NCBI GenBank assembly: GCA_021795435.1
Contig: JAJYPJ010000016.1
Span: forward strand, 1-40,293
DNA from: Pseudomonadota bacterium
GTDB taxonomy: Bacteria; Pseudomonadota; Gammaproteobacteria; Xanthomonadales; Rhodanobacteraceae
Reading direction: 5' to 3'
Length of the DNA stretch: 40,293 nucleotides
The position numbers and the translations under genes are program-made. The stretch's first letter is position 1. Each line of letters begins with the position of its first letter. The notes under the pieces were generated by a model, which did not search any database, was not told the origin of the DNA, and saw only the letters and a list, made by a program, of their open reading frames with translations. This document shows positions 33,786 through 40,293 of this stretch, piece by piece.

Positions 33786-33921
33786 ACGGAACCGGGACTG
33801 GCAAGCTCAGGCATCGCGCGGAGGCCCCTTTGCGTGCGGCGCAGCGCGGCATCGCATTGATGGGCGGCTGCGCGTTCCTGGCGCTGCGCCTGGTTCACAT
33901 GCCGTGCGCAGCACTTGCGCA

Positions 33922-33950
33922 TTGACAGCCGAACGGCGCCCGGGTCTGAT
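33922..33950 (+). promoter_or_regulatory. Candidate sigma-70 promoter of asnB
   Basis: TTGACA (33922-33927, 6/6) is followed by 17 bases and TCTGAT (33945-33950, 4/6). Transcription would start near 33957 and give a leader of about 26 bases before the asnB ATG. The -35 is perfect and the -10 moderate. Confidence 0.45.
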
Positions 33951-33982
33951 GTATATCCGGCGGCCTGCGGCAGTAGCGTTCC

Positions 33983-35776
33983 ATGTGCGGATTCCTTGCG
34001 ATCTACGATCCCGCGGGCGAAGCGGAGGCTTTGCGGCCGCTCGCCCTTCAGCAAGCGCGATTGCTGCGCCACCGGGGCCCGGACTGGAGTGGCGTGTATG
34101 CGGACGCGCACATGGTTCTCGTCCATGAGCGCCTTGCGATCGTCGATGTCGCCCACGGCGCGCAACCGCTATTGGCTTGCGATGGTGCCCAGGCCTTGGC
34201 AATCAACGGCGAGATTTACAACCATCGGGACTTGCGCCGTGGCATCGACGATTACGCGTTTGCCACGGACAGCGACTGCGAAGTGATTTTGCCGCTCTGG
34301 CGACGGCAGGGTGCTGCATTCCTCAATGCGCTGAATGGCATGTTTGCCTTCGTGCTGTGGGATCGGGCGAGACGGGACTGGCTCATTGCACGCGATCCAG
34401 TCGGGATCGTGCCGTTGTATACAGGCCGGGACGAGCATGGTCGCCTGTACGTTGCGTCGGAGATGAAGGCGCTTTCGGGCATCTGTGTCGACATCGAGAT
34501 TTTCCCGCCGGGTCACTTCCAGACTCGATCCATGGCCATGCCGGCACCTTTTTATGCACCGGCATGGCGCGAATTCGAGGCCGTGCGTCATGGCGCTGCC
34601 GAGCCGTTCGCGCTACGCCAGGCGTTGGAACGCGCGGTGCATCGTCACCTGATGACGGACGTGCCCTACGGCGTCTTGCTTTCCGGTGGCCTTGATTCCT
34701 CGCTGGTGGCCGCCATCACGGCGCGTTTCGCAGCGCGTCGCGTCGAGGATGACGATCGCAGCGATGCCTGGTGGCCCCGGCTCCATACTTTCGCCATTGG
34801 GCTCGAGGGATCTCCGGATGTGGCGGCCGCGCAAAAGGTCGCCGACAGACTCGGCACCGCTCACCATGCCTTCCACTTCACCGCCCAGGAGGGCTTGGAT
34901 GCCCTTGCCGACGTGATTTACCACGTCGAGACCTACGACGTGACCACCGTGCGGGCCTCGATCCCGATGTATCTGCTTGCCCGGCGAATTCGCGCGATGG
35001 GCATCAAGATGGTCTTGTCCGGCGAAGGTTCGGATGAGCTGTTCGGAGGCTACCTCTACTTCCACATGGCACCAGATGACCGTGAATTTCACGAGGAGCT
35101 CGTGCGGAAGCTCGACGCGTTGCATTTGTACGATTGTGCGCGCGCCAACAAGGCGATGGCCGCGTGGGGCGTGGAAGCGCGCGTGCCGTTCCTCGATCGC
35201 GAGTTCATCGACGTTGCCATGCATACGGCGCCATCCGCCAAGCGCCCGGGCGGTGGTCGCATCGAGAAGGCGATTCTTCGCGAAGCGGGCCGCGGACTGC
35301 TTCACGACGAGATCCTGTGGCGGCAGAAGGAGCAGTTCTCCGACGGCGTGGGCTATGGGTGGATCGACGCACTGAAAGCGCATGCCGAGGCTGTTGTCAG
35401 CGATGCGCAATTCGCCATGGCTGCGCGCCGTTACCCGGTCAATACGCCCACGAGCAAGGAGGCGTACTTATACCGGAGTCATTTCGAGCGGCGGTTCCCC
35501 GGTGATGCAGTGGCGCGACTGGTCCCTGGCGGCCCCTCGATTGCGTGTTCGACGCCGACGGCCTTTCGTTGGTCGAAGGCGTTTGCAGACATGAACGACC
35601 CTTCCGGTCGGGCCGTCGCGACCGTGCACCGGGAAGGTTTGTCCGAATCGCCCGTGGCTGCGGCAGGTACGGGGGCGAAGCCCCCGTCAGTGTCCGCCGG
35701 CCGCGGCTGCCCCGCCGCTCTTGGCGATGAAGGGTGCTTTGGCGAGCCACATGACCGCAATCAACCCGAGGAATAG
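33983..35776 (+). CDS. asnB: Asparagine synthase B (glutamine-hydrolysing) with C-terminal extension
   Basis: AsnB makes asparagine from aspartate, ATP and glutamine. The 597-residue product begins MCGF, with Cys2 as glutaminase nucleophile, has NGEIYN and the RHRGPD-type segment in the amidotransferase domain, and the ATP pyrophosphatase motif SGGLDSS (about 233-239) plus SGEGSDELFGGY in the synthetase domain. Family members end near the phrase PGGPSIACS...DPSGRAVATVH (to about residue 553). Here the frame continues about 44 residues with unrelated sequence, through a hairpin and 90 bases into the 3' end of convergent emrB. The likely cause is loss of the normal stop or a late frameshift. 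The enzyme core looks intact. Confidence 0.93.
   Translation: MCGFLAIYDPAGEAEALRPLALQQARLLRHRGPDWSGVYADAHMVLVHERLAIVDVAHGAQPLLACDGAQALAINGEIYNHRDLRRGIDDYAFATDSDCEVILPLWRRQGAAFLNALNGMFAFVLWDRARRDWLIARDPVGIVPLYTGRDEHGRLYVASEMKALSGICVDIEIFPPGHFQTRSMAMPAPFYAPAWREFEAVRHGAAEPFALRQALERAVHRHLMTDVPYGVLLSGGLDSSLVAAITARFAARRVEDDDRSDAWWPRLHTFAIGLEGSPDVAAAQKVADRLGTAHHAFHFTAQEGLDALADVIYHVETYDVTTVRASIPMYLLARRIRAMGIKMVLSGEGSDELFGGYLYFHMAPDDREFHEELVRKLDALHLYDCARANKAMAAWGVEARVPFLDREFIDVAMHTAPSAKRPGGGRIEKAILREAGRGLLHDEILWRQKEQFSDGVGYGWIDALKAHAEAVVSDAQFAMAARRYPVNTPTSKEAYLYRSHFERRFPGDAVARLVPGGPSIACSTPTAFRWSKAFADMNDPSGRAVATVHREGLSESPVAAAGTGAKPPSVSAGRGCPAALGDEGCFGEPHDRNQPEE
35669..35687. terminator. Hairpin at the asnB/emrB convergent 3' ends
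   Basis: ACGGGGGC-GAA-GCCCCCGT is a perfect 8-bp stem with a GAA loop. It touches the emrB stop codon (35687-35689) and lies inside the C-terminal extension of asnB. It is in the right place for a terminator of the efflux operon. No T-run follows on either strand. Confidence 0.5.
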
Positions 35777-37228
35777 CCACCCAAGCATCCAGAAGAGGTC
35801 GACGGTGGAGACCATGAAGCCCTGCGCGCTGACCAGCTGGTTGAGCAGAGACTCGGCACCCTTCATGCTGCCTGTCGCCTCGGTCGTTTGCGCCAGCGCC
35901 GCGCGCGTGGCTGGCGAGTACACATTGATGTGCTCACCGAGAACCGCATGCTGCACCGCGGCGCCGCGATCCCACCAATAGGTCGTCAATGACGCGGCAA
36001 AGCTGCCTGCAACCGTGCGCAGGAAGGTCGCAACCCCAGACCCGGAGGCAATTTCACTCGTTTCGAGGTCGGACAACAGGATGGTCAACACAGGCATGAA
36101 GAACAGTGCCACGCCGAGGCCTTGCCAGAATTGTGCCCAGGCGATGTCGGTGAATCCCACCTGGGTGTTGAATCCTGCTCGGTAGAAGGACACCGCACCC
36201 ATGGCGAGAAACGAGAGTGATGCGAGTATTCGCAGGTCGAATCGACCACCGTAGCGGCCGACGAACGGGGTGAGGATCACGGGCAGGATGCCGACAGGCG
36301 CTGCGGCGAGGCCAGCCCACTCGCTCGTGTACCCCAATTGCGTCTGCACCCACAGTGGCACGATCAGGTTGATCGCGAAGAACGCCGCGTATGCCAACAC
36401 CAGGGCCAGGGTGCCCGCGGCAAAATTTCGATGGCGGAACAGCTTCAAGTCGACGATCGGTTGCGGATCGGTCAACTCCCAGATCACGAAGACCGTCAGG
36501 GCAATTGCCGCGATGATGGCGAGCACCACGATGAAGTTCGAGCCGAACCAGTCCAGCTGGTTCCCCTTGTCGAGAAGGATCTGCAGTGCCGATACGCCGA
36601 TGATCAGGGTGATAAGGCCGACATAGTCGACGCGCGGGCGCTCGGTGACCTCCGGACGCTTGTGCATCTGCAGCCATACAAGCGACGATGCAAAGACCCC
36701 AATGGGCACGTTGATGAAGAAGATCCAGCGCCAGGAATAGTTTTCGGTGATCCAGCCCCCCAGGATCGGCCCGGCGATGGGCGCCACGACGGTGACCATG
36801 GCAATCAGTGCGAGCGCCTGCGGGCGCTTTTCGGTCGGGTAAATCGAAAGAAGCAAAGCCTGGGTAATGGGATACATGGGGCCGGCCACCGCGCCTTGCA
36901 GTGCCCGGAAGCCCACCAGCATGCCCATGCTCAGCGCCAGGCCGCACAGGGCCGAGGTGACCGAAAAGAGCAGCGTGGCCAACACGAACAGGCGCACCTC
37001 GCCCACTCGACGCGAGAGAAAGCCCGTGAGCGGCAGCGCAATTGCATTGGCGACCGTAAAGGACGTGATGACCCAGGTCGCCTGGGTCACCGTCGTGCCG
37101 GTATCGCCCGCAATCGTCGGGAGCGAGACGTTTGCAATCGTCAGGTCAAGAACCTGCATGAAGGTCGCGAGGGACAGCGCAAACGTCGTCAGCGGCACGT
37201 TGGCCGGACGGAACTTCGGCTCACTCAT
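35687..37228 (-). CDS. emrB: EmrB/QacA-type multidrug MFS transporter (DHA2 family)
   Basis: EmrB is the proton-driven inner-membrane pump of a three-part efflux system. The 513-residue product has about 14 membrane segments and the DHA2 features LDLTIANVSLPTIAG (about 28-42, proton-coupling Asp), the GWRWIFFINVP-like motif as SWRWIFFINVPIG (about 165-177) and LGGWITENY. Its start overlaps the emrA stop (ATGA), so the two are translationally coupled. The length is standard. Substrates are likely to be hydrophobic or uncoupler-like compounds by family, but this cannot be read from the sequence. Confidence 0.94.
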   Translation of the reverse strand: MSEPKFRPANVPLTTFALSLATFMQVLDLTIANVSLPTIAGDTGTTVTQATWVITSFTVANAIALPLTGFLSRRVGEVRLFVLATLLFSVTSALCGLALSMGMLVGFRALQGAVAGPMYPITQALLLSIYPTEKRPQALALIAMVTVVAPIAGPILGGWITENYSWRWIFFINVPIGVFASSLVWLQMHKRPEVTERPRVDYVGLITLIIGVSALQILLDKGNQLDWFGSNFIVVLAIIAAIALTVFVIWELTDPQPIVDLKLFRHRNFAAGTLALVLAYAAFFAINLIVPLWVQTQLGYTSEWAGLAAAPVGILPVILTPFVGRYGGRFDLRILASLSFLAMGAVSFYRAGFNTQVGFTDIAWAQFWQGLGVALFFMPVLTILLSDLETSEIASGSGVATFLRTVAGSFAASLTTYWWDRGAAVQHAVLGEHINVYSPATRAALAQTTEATGSMKGAESLLNQLVSAQGFMVSTVDLFWMLGWLFLGLIAVMWLAKAPFIAKSGGAAAAGGH

Positions 37229-38427
37229 CGCGGCACGATCCGGTGCCTCGCCGATCGCGAGCCAGCATTGGCGCTGATGATTCGGGTAATCAGCGCATCC
37301 GCAGCATGCAGTTGGCCACTGTAGACGCCCGTTTCCAGCACCGGCTTCGTGGGCGGAGCGCTTGCGAGGGTTGGACCCTTGCGGTCGTGCAGGTTGACCT
37401 CGACGCTCATGGACAGGCCTACGCGCAATGGATGCCGGCGCAGCTCGGCCGGATCAAGGTCAACGCGCACGGGAAGCCGCTGCACGATCTTGATCCAGTT
37501 CCCCGTGGCGTTTTGGGCCGGAAGCAGTGCAAAGGCACTGCCTGTCCCTATGCCCAAGCCTTGGACGTGGCCGTGGAAGACGACCCCGCTCCCGTAGATG
37601 TCCGACGTCAGTGTCACGGGTTGACCGATGCGAACATCGCCAATTGCCGTTTCCTTGAAATTCGCATCAACCCAAACGTGGTCCAAGGGCACGATCGCCA
37701 TGAGTGGCGTACCCGGCATGACCCGCTGGCCGAGCTGGACGTTCCGCTTGGCCACGTAGCCGGACACGGGGGCCAGCAACCGCGTGCGAACGAAGTCCAG
37801 ATACGCTTGGCGCACGATGGCGGCTGCAGCGAGCACATCGGGCTGCTGGGCAAGCGTGGTTTCCGCGATCGGCGCCCTGCTGCTTTTCAGTTGGTTTCGT
37901 GCGGCGCCCACGGCCGCGCGTGCCGCGGCCAGCGCATCGAAGGCGTGCTGCAGGTCCTGCGCCGACACGGCACCGGTACCCTGGAGCCTGCGTACGCGCG
38001 CCGCATCCTGCTCCGCGCGACGGAGGTCCACCTCACGCGTTGCGAGCAATGCCCGCGCCGCGCCGGCGCCTGCGTAGAGCGCGCGGACCTGGCGAACGGT
38101 TTGTGCGAGGTTGGCCTCGGCGCGCTCAAGGGCCACGCGGGCGTCGGCCGCATCGAATTGCACTAGCGTCTGTCCGGCGCGGACATAGTCGTTGTTGTCG
38201 GCGTCGATGGCCGTGACCGTGCCGGGTACCAGCGGAGTGACCTCAACGATGTTCGCGTGGACGTATGCATCGTCGGTACTGGCGTACCAACGGCCGTCCA
38301 GCCAGTACCACGCAGCCCATGCGAGCAGGCTGAGCAAGACGACGACGAACACGAGGCGCAGCAGGAACTTCCGACGTGGGTTGGCCGTCGTGGCGGCGGT
38401 GCCGGTGGTGGGCGCGGGGGTACTCAT
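37225..38427 (-). CDS. emrA: EmrA-type membrane fusion protein (HlyD family)
   Basis: EmrA links the EmrB pump to the outer-membrane channel across the periplasm. The 400-residue product has a short cytoplasmic N-terminus, one membrane helix (about 22-43), then the family phrase STDDAYVHANIVEVTP (about 50-65), the lipoyl-type half motif GTVTAIDADNNDYVRAGQTL, a long alpha-helical hairpin (about 95-200) and the second lipoyl and beta-barrel parts (VSGYVAKRNVQLGQRV, WVDANFKET). Length is typical. It overlaps both neighbours by ATGA, so OMP-emrA-emrB form one tight operon. Confidence 0.94.
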   Translation of the reverse strand: MSTPAPTTGTAATTANPRRKFLLRLVFVVVLLSLLAWAAWYWLDGRWYASTDDAYVHANIVEVTPLVPGTVTAIDADNNDYVRAGQTLVQFDAADARVALERAEANLAQTVRQVRALYAGAGAARALLATREVDLRRAEQDAARVRRLQGTGAVSAQDLQHAFDALAAARAAVGAARNQLKSSRAPIAETTLAQQPDVLAAAAIVRQAYLDFVRTRLLAPVSGYVAKRNVQLGQRVMPGTPLMAIVPLDHVWVDANFKETAIGDVRIGQPVTLTSDIYGSGVVFHGHVQGLGIGTGSAFALLPAQNATGNWIKIVQRLPVRVDLDPAELRRHPLRVGLSMSVEVNLHDRKGPTLASAPPTKPVLETGVYSGQLHAADALITRIISANAGSRSARHRIVPR

Positions 38428-39887
38428 GGATGGATCTCGGCAACGGTAGCGGGAGTGGGGGCGTTGGCCGTGGGCTGGTAGCCGCCGCCCAGGGCCACGA
38501 CCAGACTGAGGCCGGCGCTGAGGCGATCGGCTCGCAGCCGTGCAAGGCCTTGCTCGGCGGCCAGCAACGCCTGCTGCACTTGCAGCATGTCGATTTCGCT
38601 GATCACGCCAGCCCGGTATTGCGATTGGGCAAGATGCCAGACGCGGGCCGTGTCATTGCGAGCTTGCCGCTGCTGCCGGAGCTGTTGGTCCAGCGCATGA
38701 ATGGCGCTGACGCCATCGGCAACCTGATGCAAGGCGTTCACCAGCGTACCGTCGTATTGGGCCACGGCGGCATCAAAGCCAGCGTCCTGTTGGCGCAAGC
38801 CAGCGCGGAGCCGGCCGCCGTCAAACAGCGGCAGGCTGACGGCCGGAGCGAACTGCTCGTAATGCGAGGCGTATTCGAGGAGACTGCCGGCGCCCAAGGA
38901 GGCGTACCCCAAACCGGCGGCCAAGTTGATGTTGGGCATGAATGCTGCGCGCGCAGCCTTGACGGACTGTGCCGCTCCTCGCAGCCGCCACAGCGCCGCG
39001 ATCACGTCCGGCCGGCGCGCCAGCAGTTCCGCGGGCAGGCGCGACGGCAAGGCGAGTGGTGTTGCGCGCAAAGGGGCGGGCGGTTCGAGGCCATCGGCCA
39101 ATCCGGGCCCCTCCCCGCAGAGCGCTGCGAGCGCCAGCGCCGCTGCACGGCGACCTCGGCGCGCGGCCTCGAGTTGCTGGGATGCCGCGGAGAGCGAGGC
39201 CCTTGCATCGAGTAGTTGCAGCTCGCTGTCCAGGCCCGCGGCAACCCGCTTGCGGACCAGTGCATAGACGGTGCGGCTTCGTTCGACGTTGCGTTTCAGG
39301 ATAATGACGCTCTGTCCCGCGTAGGCGAAGTCGATGTAGGCCCGCGCAACATTCGCAGCGACGAGAAGGCGCGCGGCCTGCGTCTCCACCTGCGTCGCGT
39401 GCGCTTGGTCGAGCGCGGCCTGCCAGCCGGCGTACTGGCCGCCCCAGAGATCGAACGAGTAGCTGAAGCTGAGCCCGGCTCGCCAGAGCGTCGCGTAGTG
39501 GCCACCCATGGGTGGCGCAACGACCGTTGCCGGAATCCGGAGTCCATCCGCGGAAACGCCTGCGCCGAGGGTTGGCAGGCGCACGGCATCGGCGCCCGCG
39601 GCCGCGGCTGCAGCGGCCCGTGCCCGTGCCCGTGCCTCGGCGAGTCCGGGATTGTGCGCCAAGGCGGTTTGGATCAAGCGGTCCAACTGGGGATCGCCTA
39701 GGCCCCGCCACCACTGCGCTGCGGGCCAGGAGGCTGCGTCGCGCGGCGTTCCGTCGAGTGCCCGGCCCATTCCCAGGCTGCGCATGGGCCGAGGGGACAG
39801 CGAGGGTCTGAGGCCTGCGGGACTTGCGCAACCTGCCAACAGAGCGGTGCCCAGCACAAGCGCCAGGGATTTCAGGGTTCGGGACAT
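38424..39887 (-). CDS. Outer-membrane efflux lipoprotein (NodT/OprM family), EmrC-like
   Basis: This is the outer-membrane channel of the tripartite pump. The 487-residue product has a lipoprotein signal peptide with lipobox LLAGC (Cys20) and the NodT/OprM pattern: WWRGLGDPQLDRLIQTALAHN, then two repeats of long coiled helices with beta strands, including FSYSFDLWGG and AFMPNINLAAG. Its stop overlaps the emrA start (ATGA), and it follows the MarR gene by 9 bases. The same gene order is known for the emrRCAB operon of Stenotrophomonas maltophilia, so the gene corresponds to emrC. Confidence 0.93.
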   Translation of the reverse strand: MSRTLKSLALVLGTALLAGCASPAGLRPSLSPRPMRSLGMGRALDGTPRDAASWPAAQWWRGLGDPQLDRLIQTALAHNPGLAEARARARAAAAAAAGADAVRLPTLGAGVSADGLRIPATVVAPPMGGHYATLWRAGLSFSYSFDLWGGQYAGWQAALDQAHATQVETQAARLLVAANVARAYIDFAYAGQSVIILKRNVERSRTVYALVRKRVAAGLDSELQLLDARASLSAASQQLEAARRGRRAAALALAALCGEGPGLADGLEPPAPLRATPLALPSRLPAELLARRPDVIAALWRLRGAAQSVKAARAAFMPNINLAAGLGYASLGAGSLLEYASHYEQFAPAVSLPLFDGGRLRAGLRQQDAGFDAAVAQYDGTLVNALHQVADGVSAIHALDQQLRQQRQARNDTARVWHLAQSQYRAGVISEIDMLQVQQALLAAEQGLARLRADRLSAGLSLVVALGGGYQPTANAPTPATVAEIHP

Positions 39888-39896
39888 GGGGGCAGT

Positions 39897-40293
39897 TCAG
39901 GTCAGGTGTTCAGGGGGCGCCAGTGCCGCGATGATGCGTTTCAGCATGTCGCGCAACGCGGCACGTTCGTTTTCGCCAAGGTCGCTGAGGGCGCGCGCCA
40001 TGGTGCGCTCGCCGCAACCGCGCATCTGGGCCCACAGCGCGGCACCCGCCTCGGTCGGAATGACGCGCACGCCCCGGCGGTCGTCGGGATTGGGCTCTCG
40101 ACGCACGTAGCCTTTTTCGGCAAGGCCATCGAGGACGCGAGTCATCGCTCCGGCGTCGTGGCCCAAGGCTTGGGCCAGCTCGGTTGGCGACAGCGCGCCA
40201 CATTGCGCGAGCCGCTTCAGCGCGGCGTACTGGGTATGGTTGATCGCCAAGCCATTGCCGGCCAGTTCGCCTTCGAGCGTGCTGATGATGCGG
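39897..40293 (-). CDS. MarR-family regulator of the efflux operon (5' end outside the window)
   Basis: The frame enters from the right edge and is cut there, so the start is missing. The visible part reads in frame from the edge (RIISTLEGELAG...), with the MarR winged helix-turn-helix: HTQYAALKRLA, LSPTELAQALGHDAGAMTRVLDGLAEKGYVRREPNPDDRRGVRV with the wing DDRR, and a C-terminal dimerisation helix. A TTG at 40250 is an internal codon rather than the start, because similarity continues upstream of it. It lies 9 bases before the OMP gene. By analogy with EmrR it would repress its own operon and release on binding a ligand. Confidence 0.9.
   Translation of the reverse strand, partial: RIISTLEGELAGNGLAINHTQYAALKRLAQCGALSPTELAQALGHDAGAMTRVLDGLAEKGYVRREPNPDDRRGVRVIPTEAGAALWAQMRGCGERTMARALSDLGENERAALRDMLKRIIAALAPPEHLT

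Noticed and set aside
1-40293. CRISPR array, tRNA or rRNA gene, toxin-antitoxin pair or defence island
   Set aside because: Looked for and not seen: no regularly spaced repeats, no clover-leaf T-arm words in the gaps, and no defence-type gene sets.

Overview
The window is chromosomal DNA of a GC-rich gammaproteobacterium, most likely of the Xanthomonadales/Lysobacterales (Rhodanobacteraceae- or Xanthomonadaceae-like). The reasons are the order dnaA / rpmH-rnpA-yidC-mnmE with no yidD between rnpA and yidC, a thymidine kinase of the xanthomonad kind that has lost its zinc ligands, a TPR-sulfotransferase type protein, and a MarR-OMP-EmrA-EmrB operon in the same order as the Stenotrophomonas emrRCAB operon. 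Placement is by recognition only; no search was run.

Layout. Positions 1-5304 are the replication-origin neighbourhood: two inverted perfect DnaA boxes just downstream of dnaA (minus strand), then rpmH, rnpA, yidC and mnmE running rightward from a near-consensus sigma-70 promoter. Positions 5696-6713 hold a three-gene YqjD/YqjE/YqjK-like membrane-protein operon. Two divergent UppP paralogues follow on the minus strand (6722-8482). glnA (8757-10166) has a textbook sigma-54 promoter with NtrC-like upstream sites. Next come a TPR protein with a degenerate sulfotransferase domain, the Rep helicase, thymidine kinase, an alpha/beta hydrolase coupled to a PlsC-type acyltransferase, phenylalanine hydroxylase, a possible small lipoprotein ending at a perfect 14-bp hairpin, and a 1080-residue secreted Asp-box (BNR) protein.

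After a second acyltransferase there is a 500-base stretch without an intact gene. It contains the decayed remnant of an IS607-type serine recombinase. Next to it lies a tightly overlapped minus-strand operon for a 2-oxoacid:ferredoxin oxidoreductase: an iron-sulfur flavoprotein, a fused gamma-alpha subunit and a beta subunit, with a FadI-like thiolase just upstream. Positions 30217-35776 carry an unrecognised conserved-looking 375-residue protein, aquaporin Z, a small membrane protein, aroE, a YkgJ-type cysteine-cluster protein and asnB with an unusual C-terminal tail. The window ends in the minus-strand multidrug efflux operon, whose MarR regulator runs off the right edge.

How the genes work together. 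Most of the window is housekeeping: replication start, tRNA processing and modification, membrane protein insertion, nitrogen assimilation, nucleotide salvage, aromatic amino acid metabolism, lipid acylation and undecaprenyl phosphate recycling. The accessory content is the oxidoreductase operon, the efflux operon, the BNR protein and the IS607 fossil. I found no CRISPR array, tRNA, rRNA, intact insertion sequence or defence system. The most interesting points are the oxidoreductase module, the degenerate sulfotransferase, the tandem uppP genes, the zinc-less thymidine kinase, the recombinase fossil and the read-through tail of asnB.
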